A stretch of DNA of 47,427 bases from a virus: IMG/VR virus record IMGVR_UViG_3300042154_002710, positions 1-47,427 of that record; one strand, 5' to 3'. This document shows positions 33,538 to 41,791 of this stretch, piece after piece. A program made the translations under genes and the position numbers. The notes below the pieces were generated by a model. The model worked only from the letters and a program-made list of their open reading frames with translations. It searched no databases and was not told the DNA's origin. Position 1 is the stretch's first letter. Each line of letters starts with the position of its first letter.

Positions 33538-33548
33538 AATGCTACAAC
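33538..33548 (-). promoter_or_regulatory. GTTGTAGCATT motif upstream of the giant gene
   Basis: On the minus strand this 11-mer sits about 30 bases before the giant gene's ATG, in the 44-base gap after the preceding gene. It is identical to the motif before the winged-helix gene at 16775-16785. An A/T-rich stretch (AATAATT) lies just upstream of it. It may let the giant gene be transcribed on its own. Confidence 0.4.
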
Positions 33549-33552
33549 CCAA

Positions 33553-35046
33553 TTATTCGGTGATTCGGAAAACTTTGTTGTCGGGAGTTTGAACATACCG
33601 GACTCCCCCGATGATTTTAATCCGGGAACCTTGAGGGACCCCCTGCGGCAGTTCGGAAGGCGCAGCGGCCGGTGCGGCGGGCGCAGCGGCCGGTGCTTCT
33701 GGTGCAGCCTCTTTCGGCGGCACGTAGTTCTCGACCTTACCTTCCGGGGCCGGCGGCGCGGTATCCTCAGTCTCGAACGGGTAGTCTTTAAACGCGTGCT
33801 CCCACACGAGCAGGCGTTTCGCCCTCTGCTTCTCATTGAGCCCGGGGACCAGGTCTACGTAAGCTTGGGCCGATGGCATGTCATAAGCGGCGTCCAGCTC
33901 CTTGAACATCTGGTTCTTGTCCCACTCCTCGGCCTGAGCGACGAGGCCGGGGTGCTGGCTCTTGAGTAACGGGGCAGACAACTTGAAGTTTGCCTTCGCG
34001 TAGGCCTCCAGCGCGGGGACGTGCTTCGGAAATGCAGCAGAGTCCTGCAAAGCCTGATTGACGGCACGCTGCCGATCCGCGGCGTTGATAGATAGATCCC
34101 GGGAGTTGAGAAGCGTTTTGCGCTTGCGCTGTTCTTCCGCCAACTCCTTCCGGTTTTTGTGCAAAATCTCGGTCCTCGCAGCCCACGTCGTGTCGTCTTC
34201 GCCCTGGCGGCGATCGTATTCCTTGTTCTTCTCCTGCTCCCGGGCACGCCACTCTTCGTCCCTGGCCTTGACCGTCTTTTCCCGGTTCTCCTGCGAGATC
34301 TGCGCCATCTTCTCCCGGTTTGCCTGATAGACGCCCTGCTTGTCCTTGAACACCCCCATCTCCCGCTCGGCCTGGCGGCGTCCGGCAAGATTGGCCAACA
34401 TGATCTCATCGTAGCCGTCGGGGGTGCGGGCGGCTTCGATGTCTTCATCGGTGAGTCCTGCCAGACCAGCGTCGTAAAGTCTGCGATTCTGAAGCATCGT
34501 GAGCTGGTTTTCCAAGGTTTGCTTCTTGGAAGCCTCGGCGTTGCGGGCAGTCCGGGCGTCGTCGGCAGACTTGCCAATAACCTGAAGCATGGATTTCGCC
34601 ACTTCGTCCGTTTCGAGTAGCCCTGGGGGCAGCCCGGAGAGCAGCTCGTTGAGCTTGGTGTCGATGTCCGGGTCGTCTCCGTCGAGTTTGCCGAGCGACA
34701 GCAGGAAGCCGGCGCGGCTCTCCCGTGCGGTGCGGCGGTCGGCCGCCTCCAGCTCGTCCGCGTCGGCGAGCATCTCCTCGCGCTTCAACTGCGCCTCGTC
34801 CATCTTGAGCTGCTGCTCAAACCTCCGCTCGTCGAAGTCGGCCTGCCGGTTGAACCGTTGCTCGCGGGAGCGATCGATCCGGTCACGCGTCAGATTGCCC
34901 GTCGCTTCCGCGAGGCCCTGAGATTCCTCCAGCCCAAGGCGGGAGTTCGCGAAGCGTGCAATGGCACCCTGTCCCGATGGGGGGCTGAAGAAGTTCGTCC
35001 GAGCGGGCGCTTCCTTTTCAACCAGCGTTGCGAGTGGATCGGCCAT
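33553..35046 (-). CDS. coiled-coil internal virion-type protein, 497 aa
   Basis: Residues about 50-330 are almost continuous charged helix and coiled coil (RFNRQADFDERRFEQQLKMD, then EENKEYDRRQ-like stretches). Residues about 430-465 are alanine- and proline-rich. The last 25 residues (GSRIKIIGGVRYVQTPDNKV) form a short beta tail of a type found at the ends of phage ejection proteins. It lies directly upstream of the giant protein and downstream of the repeat protein, the usual place of internal virion (ejection) proteins. No enzyme motif is seen. Three bases separate its start from the preceding gene's stop. Confidence 0.55.
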   Translation of the reverse strand: MADPLATLVEKEAPARTNFFSPPSGQGAIARFANSRLGLEESQGLAEATGNLTRDRIDRSREQRFNRQADFDERRFEQQLKMDEAQLKREEMLADADELEAADRRTARESRAGFLLSLGKLDGDDPDIDTKLNELLSGLPPGLLETDEVAKSMLQVIGKSADDARTARNAEASKKQTLENQLTMLQNRRLYDAGLAGLTDEDIEAARTPDGYDEIMLANLAGRRQAEREMGVFKDKQGVYQANREKMAQISQENREKTVKARDEEWRAREQEKNKEYDRRQGEDDTTWAARTEILHKNRKELAEEQRKRKTLLNSRDLSINAADRQRAVNQALQDSAAFPKHVPALEAYAKANFKLSAPLLKSQHPGLVAQAEEWDKNQMFKELDAAYDMPSAQAYVDLVPGLNEKQRAKRLLVWEHAFKDYPFETEDTAPPAPEGKVENYVPPKEAAPEAPAAAPAAPAAAPSELPQGVPQGSRIKIIGGVRYVQTPDNKVFRITE

Positions 35047-35049
35047 GAT

Positions 35050-36231
35050 TCAACGGTAGTAGTAGGAAACCTTGGTGGTGGTGCCGGGGACGGGTTTGGC
35101 GACCTGATCCGCGGCTTGTGACTTGTTAAGCGCGGAGGCTCGGCGCAGTAGCGCCCCCACCATCTTCGCTTGTCCGAGGCTGTCGGAGGACCGGTAGATC
35201 TCGTTGGCCCTCTTGAGAGGCGCATCGATGTCGCCGCCGTCCACAAGCCCCTTCTGGTAGCCCTCGATCGCGTCGAGATACTCGGCCTGCTCATCCACTT
35301 GGGTGGCTTTCGGGGCGAAGTTCGCCTGGGAAGCTGTAAGTTCTGTCTCCGCCACGTCACGCTTTGCCGCCCAGTAGGACGCGGGCTTGCCGTTGATCAT
35401 CCCTTCGCGTCGCGGGGCAGGTGCCTCTTGTGCCGCCGGTGCCGGCCGCCCTTGGGCGAGCCGATCCGCCATAGTGGTCGGCGGAGTTGAACGGGGGAGA
35501 ATACCACCAGACAGATCCGGCGGTGCGGATGAAGGCATCGAGCCCCGTGTAAGGCCGGACGGGGCTGCTCCGAAGCCACCCATCGCTGGCGCTGACCCGG
35601 TCGGGCTCGACAAAGTGGTCGGCGGAGTTGAACGGGGGAGAATACCACCAGACAGATCCGGCGGTGCGGATGAAGGCATCGAGCCCCGTGTAAGGCCGGA
35701 CGGGGCTGCTCCGAAGCCCGCGGCACCGGCGGCACCGGCGGCACCGGACGCGCCGGTCACTCCGGCTGCACCTGCACCTGCACCTGCACCTGCACCTGCA
35801 CCTGCACCTGCACCTGCACCTGCACCTACCCGCGGGGCGAGATCGGGCTGCCGTTTGCCAAAGGCTTCGCGAGCACGCATCCGATTGACCCTGGCGGCTT
35901 GTTCATTGTCGCCCGCGGCCTGCTCCAAAGCGCGTTCCCGACCGACGATGCCAGCGTTGAACTCGTCGCGGCGGCGAATGCCTCCGGGGGCAATCCCCCG
36001 GGCGTTCGCCTCGTCTTGCAAATCGATCGCATCTTTGGCCGCGGCCATGTCGCCCCGTCGCCCGGCTTGACGGGCCATGCGGATGGCCGAGTTGTACATC
36101 TCCTGCTGGCGTCGGTATTGCTGTCCGACCTGTCCGGAAACCGGACCTCCGCGCAGGGACGAGCTGGTGCCGAACGCCGACGATTGCAACCGATTGTAGC
36201 GGTCGAGTCCTCCGAATTTTGGATTGCCCAT
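35050..36231 (-). CDS. Gly/Ala-rich repeat virion protein, 393 aa
   Basis: The start at 36231 (MGNPKFGGLDRYNRLQ, context AGAACC-ATG) is preferred because the upstream extension is serine- and arginine-rich and overlaps the previous gene. Residues about 30-130 are helical and contain MARQAGRRGDMAAAKDAIDL. A (GA)n tract encoded by ten TGCACC repeats follows near residue 135-155. Two identical copies of a 35-residue unit (GFGAAPSGLTRGSMPSSAPP...) come next. The C-terminal 130 residues are helical. Low-complexity linkers joining helical parts are common in internal virion proteins, and the position before the coiled-coil and giant proteins fits this. Function inferred. Confidence 0.55.
   Translation of the reverse strand: MGNPKFGGLDRYNRLQSSAFGTSSSLRGGPVSGQVGQQYRRQQEMYNSAIRMARQAGRRGDMAAAKDAIDLQDEANARGIAPGGIRRRDEFNAGIVGRERALEQAAGDNEQAARVNRMRAREAFGKRQPDLAPRVGAGAGAGAGAGAGAGAGAGAAGVTGASGAAGAAGAAGFGAAPSGLTRGSMPSSAPPDLSGGILPRSTPPTTLSSPTGSAPAMGGFGAAPSGLTRGSMPSSAPPDLSGGILPRSTPPTTMADRLAQGRPAPAAQEAPAPRREGMINGKPASYWAAKRDVAETELTASQANFAPKATQVDEQAEYLDAIEGYQKGLVDGGDIDAPLKRANEIYRSSDSLGQAKMVGALLRRASALNKSQAADQVAKPVPGTTTKVSYYYR
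35473..35718. repeat. perfect 105-bp direct repeat, two copies
   Basis: 35473-35577 and 35614-35718 are identical over 105 bp, at a period of 141 bp. The frame is kept, so the protein gains a second copy of one unit. Perfect identity means a recent duplication or ongoing conversion between the copies. Confidence 0.9.
35767..35826. repeat. TGCACC hexamer repeat, ten copies
   Basis: Ten uninterrupted copies of TGCACC encode an alternating Gly-Ala linker on the minus strand. Copy number is likely to vary by slippage without breaking the frame, since the unit is six bases. Confidence 0.95.
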
Positions 36232-36253
36232 GGTTCTGTAAGTGTCGAGGTGG

Positions 36254-36925
36254 TTAGCGCATGTTGCGGATGCCCCGGATACCCGGGCCATTGGGGCGAA
36301 GGGAAAGTGATCGCGTGGCGTTGCCACGCTGCGACTGCTCCTTGTTGTCGAGGCTGCGGAGAGCGTCGGCGATGTAGCTGCGGGCCGCGCTGAGGTCGTT
36401 GGCCTCCTCGAAGACGATGCCAAACATCATGAGCTTGAGCGCCGTTGCGTCCGGGCAGCGGGTCGAGGTGGTCGCATCGGCCGGGACGCTGGAATCGCTG
36501 AACTCAGGATCGTAGAGCGTCACCGGCGCGTAGTGGACCAGCGCGGTGACCACGTCGTCGTCGTCGAGATACCCGGTGACCTTGTAGTAGCGTTCGTCGC
36601 TGCTGTTGAGCCCCTGGTCAATGAGGCGGGAGTTGCCGACCCCCAGTTCGACTTCTCCGCGGCCTCCGGGGACGAACTCGTAATCTTCGTCGCGGATGTC
36701 CACAGCGTGTTTGTCGACGCGTGCCCCCAGGATCGCCGCGTGCGCGGGGCTGAGGGTGATGATCCCGTCGACCGGCGTGAGCGTGGTCCGGGTCTTCGTC
36801 CAGCGCCAGCGGCCGTATTCGAGGAGTCGCATGTCGGCCTCCGTGAGGAGTCTCAGAAACTCGACGTCGTCCCCCGGCGCGATTTGCGCAAAGAACTTCT
36901 CCTTGAGGGACGTGACGGTCGGCAT
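36254..36925 (-). CDS. head-tail adaptor / tail tubular A-like protein, 223 aa
   Basis: The layout resembles podovirus adaptor proteins: an N-terminal helical part with ADMRLLEYGRWRWTK, a middle beta domain (PVDGIITLSPAHAAILGARV and YKVTGYLDDDDVVTALVHYA), and a C-terminal helical bundle (CPDATALKLMMFGIVFEEAN) that ends in a basic tail. In such phages this protein sits between the portal and the tail tube. It directly precedes the internal virion genes, which agrees. The match is by architecture, not by a unique motif. Confidence 0.5.
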   Translation of the reverse strand: MPTVTSLKEKFFAQIAPGDDVEFLRLLTEADMRLLEYGRWRWTKTRTTLTPVDGIITLSPAHAAILGARVDKHAVDIRDEDYEFVPGGRGEVELGVGNSRLIDQGLNSSDERYYKVTGYLDDDDVVTALVHYAPVTLYDPEFSDSSVPADATTSTRCPDATALKLMMFGIVFEEANDLSAARSYIADALRSLDNKEQSQRGNATRSLSLRPNGPGIRGIRNMR

Positions 36926-36984
36926 TGGCCGAATTTACAAAGAACCGTGGCGAAGTCGAGCGGGGATTTCCTTGACAGCGGAGC

Positions 36985-38571
36985 TTACCCGCTGAACTCG
37001 ATTTTCAGCTCCCACGAGGCAAAGTCGGGGAATCGTCGGCGCAGCTCGTCCCTCAGCTCGGTGGTCAGATGCCGGTCGGCGTAATTGAGGTAGGTCGCCC
37101 CATCGAGCGGGAGCCCGTGGACCCGGTCCTCTCCTATCGGCGTCGCCTCCTTGGGGTGGGTGTTGAAGTAGGCCAATTCCAGCGGCATCTTCTCATGGAC
37201 GCCGAACCGGCGAAGGACCTCCATCACCTTCTTCCGTTCGTAGACGTAGGGCGTGTGGGTTGAAAATAGTCTGAGATTCTTGGTCCCCTCGGCGACGAGC
37301 TGTTTCAGCACCCGGCGGCACGCCTCCCGCCACGGAATCTCCTGCTCCGGGGCCGCAACGGCCACCTGTGGGTCGATCTCGCGGACGTAGCGCGGCACCG
37401 ACACGTCCTCCCATCCGACGTCCTTCAGAAGCACGATGTCATCGTTCATCCACATCACGGTCTCGGCGATTTGAACTCCCTGGGTCAGCGCCATGGTGTA
37501 GGTCCACGCCCCGATGTATTTCACCCGCGGATGGTCGACCAAGAAGTCCGGCCGGTGCGTGCCGAGGATGAAGATCGGGCACTCCTTGTCGGCGAAGTGC
37601 TTCTCGATGGACCTGAGCGAATACCGAAGCTCGTGCCACCGGGCCTGCCCGGCGTGCCATGGGAAGACGATGGCACGCGGGATCGTCGGTGCCGGCTGCT
37701 CGATGACGGCAGTCACCTTGATCGGGTAGTGGCTTGCCTGGGCTCCCTTCGGTTTGACTGAGACCCGGTGCCACCGGTCGGGCACTGGGTTCCAGTCGCC
37801 ATAGCTCCCGGGCTTGTGATGCCATATCTCCGGCACGACGACGGGGCCGGTTTCGCCGAGCCACGCGCCCCACCACCCAAACGTCGAGTTGCTGATGATG
37901 TGCGCTTCGCACGACGCGAGGGTCCTCAGCCCCTCGATCGGTTCCTGCGGGGGCATCACCGTCACGTCAAGCTGCGGTCCGAATTGCCGCTGGCACCACT
38001 GCGGGTCATCCGACACGACGAAGAAATGGCACCGCGGGTGGCGCTCCCGCATCCACTCCATCGCGTTGCGGAAGTAGTCCGGCGTGACGACATTCAAGCG
38101 GGGGTGGCCGATGTAGTCGCCGCGGCGGACCTGCATTCCGATGGCCGTTGCGCCGGCCGGGACTTTCAGCTCGAACGGTTCGAGTTTGAAAAGCTCGCGG
38201 ATGTCGTCGGCGTAATCGGAGAAGCACTCCTCTGCCTGGAAAGGGCAGGAGATCGCGGGGTAGGGATCCACCGATGTAGAAACTCGCTGGATCGCCAGGT
38301 CCCGCAGTTTCTTACTCCCCTGACCCATCCGGGCCATGATCAGCGCGTAGCGCGGCGGCGGGTTCTCGGCGAAACCGAACGCGGTCAGTCCGAACCGGCG
38401 TTTCTTGCTCGACTTCCAGACCCAGCGAAGCGGGACCCCCAGCTTCTTGGCGATGCCATAGGCGGCCGCCATTTCAAAAAGCTGGTTCCCGAGGCCGCAG
38501 TCCTGAACGAATTCAAGGACCAAGGTCTTTCCGGGGACGGATACTTTTTCGGGGAGAATCTCGGTGATCAC
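36985..38571 (-). CDS. fucosyltransferase (GT11-like) fused to a second glycosyltransferase-like domain, 528 aa
   Basis: Residues 1-280 show the GT11 alpha-1,2-fucosyltransferase signature: GLGNQLFEMAAAYGIA (about 26), VRRGDYIGH (about 153, the RRGDY motif) and SNSTFGWWGAWL (about 233). These enzymes move fucose from GDP-fucose. Residues about 295-528 form another domain starting PRAIVFPWHAGQARWHELRY, with a WMNDDIV acidic motif near 377 like the metal site of GT-A or stealth-type transferases. A two-domain fusion would build a disaccharide step. The start overlaps the stop of the preceding gene at 38568-38571. It is unusual inside a phage virion operon. Confidence 0.75.
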   Translation of the reverse strand: MITEILPEKVSVPGKTLVLEFVQDCGLGNQLFEMAAAYGIAKKLGVPLRWVWKSSKKRRFGLTAFGFAENPPPRYALIMARMGQGSKKLRDLAIQRVSTSVDPYPAISCPFQAEECFSDYADDIRELFKLEPFELKVPAGATAIGMQVRRGDYIGHPRLNVVTPDYFRNAMEWMRERHPRCHFFVVSDDPQWCQRQFGPQLDVTVMPPQEPIEGLRTLASCEAHIISNSTFGWWGAWLGETGPVVVPEIWHHKPGSYGDWNPVPDRWHRVSVKPKGAQASHYPIKVTAVIEQPAPTIPRAIVFPWHAGQARWHELRYSLRSIEKHFADKECPIFILGTHRPDFLVDHPRVKYIGAWTYTMALTQGVQIAETVMWMNDDIVLLKDVGWEDVSVPRYVREIDPQVAVAAPEQEIPWREACRRVLKQLVAEGTKNLRLFSTHTPYVYERKKVMEVLRRFGVHEKMPLELAYFNTHPKEATPIGEDRVHGLPLDGATYLNYADRHLTTELRDELRRRFPDFASWELKIEFSG

Positions 38572-39326
38572 AGGAACGGGTCCAGCTCAAGGAGTGCTTT
38601 GAATGTGGCATGGTCCCGCGCCGACAGCGGCATTCGGACGTGCAACTCGGAATACCAGCCGGTCCGGAGCTTCTCCGGGTCGGGCGTCACTTGGGTGATG
38701 CCGAGAACCCGGTCAAGCCAGTCAGGCCAGCAGTTCGCAATGGCCGTGTGGACGGTCACTCCGCATTGCTGTGCAAGCTGCGTGAACAGCACTTCATCGT
38801 TACCCCAGCCGATCGACCCTTCGGCGTAGCCACTCACATCGAGGCCCTGCGCCCACGTCCACTCGATCAGCTCGGTGAAATCCATCGGGGCGGGGGTCAT
38901 GATCTTCGACCACGTATCGTGGTGCGCCACGATGTTTCCCGTCGGTATGTGGCCGATGTTCCCGTAATTCGAGATCAGTTGATCGTCCGGCACCGGGGCG
39001 ACGGTGTCGAGGAAGCGGCGACTTGCGGGAAGCTGGTCCATGCCGGTGACCATGACCACCTCGCCAGGGAACAACCGCGGCCCGTGGATGATCGCCATGG
39101 TGGCTTTCCAGTTGCGTTGGGGCGGCGGGCTGAACGGCACCGTGCTGCGGTCCTCAAGGACACGCACGTCGCCTTCCTTGGGGATCATTGCCCCGTTCTT
39201 GCCGTCCGAAACGAACGCGAGCGAAACCTCGATCCCGAGCTTCGCCCAAATTTTCCGGTGCATCTCGAAAAGGCCCGCGTATCGCGGGTTCCCGTCCCAG
39301 GCCAACATGACTCGATCAATTTTCAT
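38568..39326 (-). CDS. glycosyltransferase-like protein, 252 aa
   Basis: The opening (KIDRVMLAWDGNPRYAGLFE) and the middle (FPGEVVMVTGMDQLPASRRF) resemble a GT-A fold, where a nucleotide-sugar site is followed by a short acidic motif. The later part holds YAEGSIGWGNDEVLF, comparable to the acceptor region of such enzymes. No precise family can be named. It is flanked by fucosyltransferase-type and WcbI-like genes, and its start follows the preceding stop by 3 bases, so a role in the same glycan pathway is inferred. Confidence 0.55.
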   Translation of the reverse strand: MKIDRVMLAWDGNPRYAGLFEMHRKIWAKLGIEVSLAFVSDGKNGAMIPKEGDVRVLEDRSTVPFSPPPQRNWKATMAIIHGPRLFPGEVVMVTGMDQLPASRRFLDTVAPVPDDQLISNYGNIGHIPTGNIVAHHDTWSKIMTPAPMDFTELIEWTWAQGLDVSGYAEGSIGWGNDEVLFTQLAQQCGVTVHTAIANCWPDWLDRVLGITQVTPDPEKLRTGWYSELHVRMPLSARDHATFKALLELDPFL

Positions 39327-39329
39327 TTG

Positions 39330-40100
39330 TTAAAAGTTCCACTGGTTCGCCGCGTAATCGATGTTGTTAAGCCGGATGCCTGTCGGCTTGTAAATGTCAG
39401 TGGCACAGAACGGGTGCTCCGCGAGTTCTCGGGAGACCTCGATGCCGAGCTTCCCGGCAACCCCGTTGAACAGTCGCCAGATGACCGGCAGGCTCGGATG
39501 GTTGCTGGTCCAGCCCATGCGGACGTTGAGCCACTCGTCGGCGACCCAGTCAGCCATGCACGGAAAGCTGCTCTGCTTGCAGTAGTCGATGAACCGCTGC
39601 TTGTGGCTGTCCGCTCGTCGGCGAAGCTCCGGCGCACGCTCGTCAGGTTTAAGGGCCGCGTATCCTGGATCCCACATCGCGGTCTCCGTGTCGAACAGGT
39701 GCATACCGTTCCAGTTCGGCAGCCGGACGTGCAGGTCCGGGTTGCAGCCGAGAGACTCGAACACGTTGAGCCCCTTGCCGGTCACCGTGTTGAGAGCGCC
39801 GCAGCGTGACAGGTGCTCGCTGACGAGGAAGTCCACGTCGTCCATCCGGTAGTCCTTGAGGAGTTCGGTGGCGCAGTCGCCGACGTCGCTGCCGGGGCCG
39901 CGCCACATCTCGACCGGGTTGAAGCAAAGCAGCTCGAACGGGTCGCCGGACACCGCGTTGTAGGCGCGGAGTCCGTTGAGGATCGGCACGATGCGGCAGC
40001 TCCCGATCAGGGCGATGGTCGTGTCGGCGTCGGGGTTGCCGAACGAGAAGACCCCCTGCTCATAGCTCGACCGAAGGATGTTGGTGGTGATCGGAGTCAC
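39330..40100 (-). CDS. WcbI-like polysaccharide biosynthesis protein, 256 aa
   Basis: The motif IALIGSCRIVPILNGL (near residue 30) matches the G-x-C-[QR] nucleotide/CoA loop of WcbI-type proteins, which are linked to capsule polysaccharide modification (probably acyl transfer). VDFLVSEHLSRC follows near 90, and a C-terminal half with FGCNPDLHVRLPNW-type strands. The GTG at 40100 overlaps the preceding stop (GTGA, 40097-40100); an upstream ATG at 40142 would run far into the previous gene and is rejected. Confidence 0.55.
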   Translation of the reverse strand: MTPITTNILRSSYEQGVFSFGNPDADTTIALIGSCRIVPILNGLRAYNAVSGDPFELLCFNPVEMWRGPGSDVGDCATELLKDYRMDDVDFLVSEHLSRCGALNTVTGKGLNVFESLGCNPDLHVRLPNWNGMHLFDTETAMWDPGYAALKPDERAPELRRRADSHKQRFIDYCKQSSFPCMADWVADEWLNVRMGWTSNHPSLPVIWRLFNGVAGKLGIEVSRELAEHPFCATDIYKPTGIRLNNIDYAANQWNF

Positions 40101-40765
40101 GGCGCGGCGAGGAAGAGGCAGTCGAATTGTTCCCAGTCCCACTTTGCTTCCGGCGGGTAGAGCGCGGCAGCCCGGTAGCCGAGGGACTCGATCTGCTCGC
40201 GCAGCCCCTCGACGGTGACGTCATTCGCCGCCAAGGCCCCTTTGTTCATCTCCACGAGGAGAATCGGCCGGTGCCGGGTGAGGGTGCCCGCCATGCCAGT
40301 GATCGCGGCGGCCTCAAACCCCTCGATGTCGATTTTGATGAAGTCGGGTGTCGGGAGTCCGAAGATGTCGTCCAGCGCCTGAGATGGGACGCTCCACTCG
40401 CCGTCGGGATGAACTCGCGACGCGCCGACATTGTCCGACGTGGCAAAGTTCAGGCTGCCGGTCGTATCGGAAGCAGCGAGCTGGAAGCATGTCGCCTGGG
40501 GGCAATTGTGCTTCAGGCACTGGACCGCCACCGGGTGCGGTTCGATAGCGACGACGTGCATCCCCCAATCGAGATACTGCCGGGTGTGATCCCCGATGTT
40601 CGCGCCCACGTCCCAAACGACCCGGACCCCGTTCAGGTGGGGCTTGAGCCATTTGAAGAGGTGTGGGTCCGTGATGATCTGGCCATGCTGCTTGGCCCAC
40701 GCGCCGAGGTGGGTGTCACCGGCGACGATCATCTGACCATTCGGCAGGGTCTCGGTGGCGTTCAT
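40097..40765 (-). CDS. FkbM family methyltransferase, 222 aa
   Basis: Motif I VWDVGANIGDHTRQYL (about residue 48) binds S-adenosylmethionine, VVAIEPHPVAVQCLKHN (about 71) is the acidic second strand, and FIKIDIEGFEAAAITGM (about 145) is the FkbM hallmark. The C-terminus ends FDCLFLAAP. FkbM enzymes O-methylate sugars and related hydroxyls, so methyl capping of a phage-made glycan is inferred. The ATG at 40765 is preferred over an upstream in-frame codon because it forms an ATGA overlap with the small gene before it. Confidence 0.85.
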   Translation of the reverse strand: MNATETLPNGQMIVAGDTHLGAWAKQHGQIITDPHLFKWLKPHLNGVRVVWDVGANIGDHTRQYLDWGMHVVAIEPHPVAVQCLKHNCPQATCFQLAASDTTGSLNFATSDNVGASRVHPDGEWSVPSQALDDIFGLPTPDFIKIDIEGFEAAAITGMAGTLTRHRPILLVEMNKGALAANDVTVEGLREQIESLGYRAAALYPPEAKWDWEQFDCLFLAAP

Positions 40766-41001
40766 GGTTGTGTGGCATCTACTATTCTCCGACGGATAAC
40801 GCTGCACCCAGAATTGTACATCCGTCCGGTGTGGCCTTTCCCAATGGTGAACCAAGCGTTCTCGGGACTCTTGAAGCAGCATTTGGACGCGTCCGCGGGG
40901 TCCGGAAATCCTCCGAAGACTTCGTCTCCTTCAAGAATCACTTCTCCGTGTTGGAGAAGTCGGTAACTGTTGCCCTTAGAATCCTGTAAATGGGTGATCA
41001 T
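40762..41001 (-). CDS. small conserved phage protein, 79 aa
   Basis: The sequence begins MITHLQDSKGNSYRLLQHGE and continues VILEGDEVFGG, a pattern seen in small phage proteins with a conserved Y-R-L-L-x-x-G-E-x-I-x-x-G-D start. Its role is unknown. It overlaps the FkbM gene start by ATGA. The 40-base gap before it is A/T-rich (ATACTAAAACATTG on the minus strand), so a weak promoter there is possible. Confidence 0.55.
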   Translation of the reverse strand: MITHLQDSKGNSYRLLQHGEVILEGDEVFGGFPDPADASKCCFKSPENAWFTIGKGHTGRMYNSGCSVIRRRIVDATQP

Positions 41002-41040
41002 GGTTTCAATGTTTTAGTATGCTCGTGCGCTTCAAGAATT

Positions 41041-41745
41041 TCATGCCGTGATTTTTTCGAGTTCGGCCCGGATCTCGGGCGTGAGACCGCCCCAGCTCCA
41101 CTTCTGAATGAGCACGGCCGGCGGGAGATACTCTTCGGTGTCCATCCAGTGGATCTTCTCGTGGTGGTGGAGCCAGAGGTAGAAGCCAATCGTGTTGTAT
41201 TCGCTGAAAAAGCGCCCCGGCTGGGTCTTGATGTATTGCTCCAGACTCATCCCGTGCTTCTCAGAGACAAAGCTGCGGAACTCCTGCAAAGCCCATCTCG
41301 GGATGATCTGAGGCTGCCGGCGCATGAACTCCGCGGGCGGATCCTCGCCGATGCATTTCTGCATCACCGCCCGCCAGACCCGGGAAGGGTCGTCTGCGAT
41401 CTTGCTCCACGGGGTGTGCAGCCAGTTGACCTTGCCGTCCGTCATGAACGTCTCCGGCGTCACCGGTTCAGTGAACACGCAATCGCTGTCCACAAAGCAG
41501 ATGAAATCCGCATCGGTGAAGGTGTCCGCCAGCATCTTGGTGGACTGCTGCTGCATGTAGCCCTCCATGACCTCCTTCTCCTTGACGACGCGTTCGGCCG
41601 TGAGGTGGTCCAGGTTGTCGGTGTCGGGGATCACGATGACAATCTCGCTGAAGCCAGTGGCAAACTTCTGGATCGACCGGAGGCAGTAGGACAGCCACGG
41701 GAAGTCCCCGCGATAGGACCGGATGAAGATTGCGGTGGTGGGCAT
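41041..41745 (-). CDS. GT-A-type glycosyltransferase (DUF6492-like), 234 aa
   Basis: The protein begins MPTTAIFIRSYRGDFPWLSY, followed by CLRSIQKFATGFSEIVIVIP, the opening of a GT-A nucleotide-sugar fold. The metal motif ICFVDSDCVF is near residue 90, and WHHEKI-like acceptor residues lie near the end. It should transfer an unknown sugar. ATG 41745 is chosen over an in-frame GTG two codons upstream. A promoter-like sequence lies directly before it, so it probably heads the sugar cassette. Confidence 0.65.
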   Translation of the reverse strand: MPTTAIFIRSYRGDFPWLSYCLRSIQKFATGFSEIVIVIPDTDNLDHLTAERVVKEKEVMEGYMQQQSTKMLADTFTDADFICFVDSDCVFTEPVTPETFMTDGKVNWLHTPWSKIADDPSRVWRAVMQKCIGEDPPAEFMRRQPQIIPRWALQEFRSFVSEKHGMSLEQYIKTQPGRFFSEYNTIGFYLWLHHHEKIHWMDTEEYLPPAVLIQKWSWGGLTPEIRAELEKITA

Positions 41746-41756
41746 CTGCACGTAGC

Positions 41757-41783
41757 TTTGTAGCGTTGCTCGGGTCCCGTCAA
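41757..41783 (-). promoter_or_regulatory. candidate promoter of the sugar cassette
   Basis: On the minus strand TTGACG (41783-41778) and TACAAA (41762-41757) are separated by 15 bases, close to a sigma-70-type promoter with a short spacer. The -10 half lies within CAACGCTACAA, the motif also seen at 8556. The predicted transcript would start only a few bases before the ATG at 41745, giving a leaderless or near-leaderless message. Confidence 0.45.
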
Positions 41784-41791
41784 GTGGGATC

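Noticed and set aside
35767-35826. A CRISPR-like array
   Set aside because: The repeats are six-base units without spacers, inside a coding frame, and encode a Gly-Ala linker.
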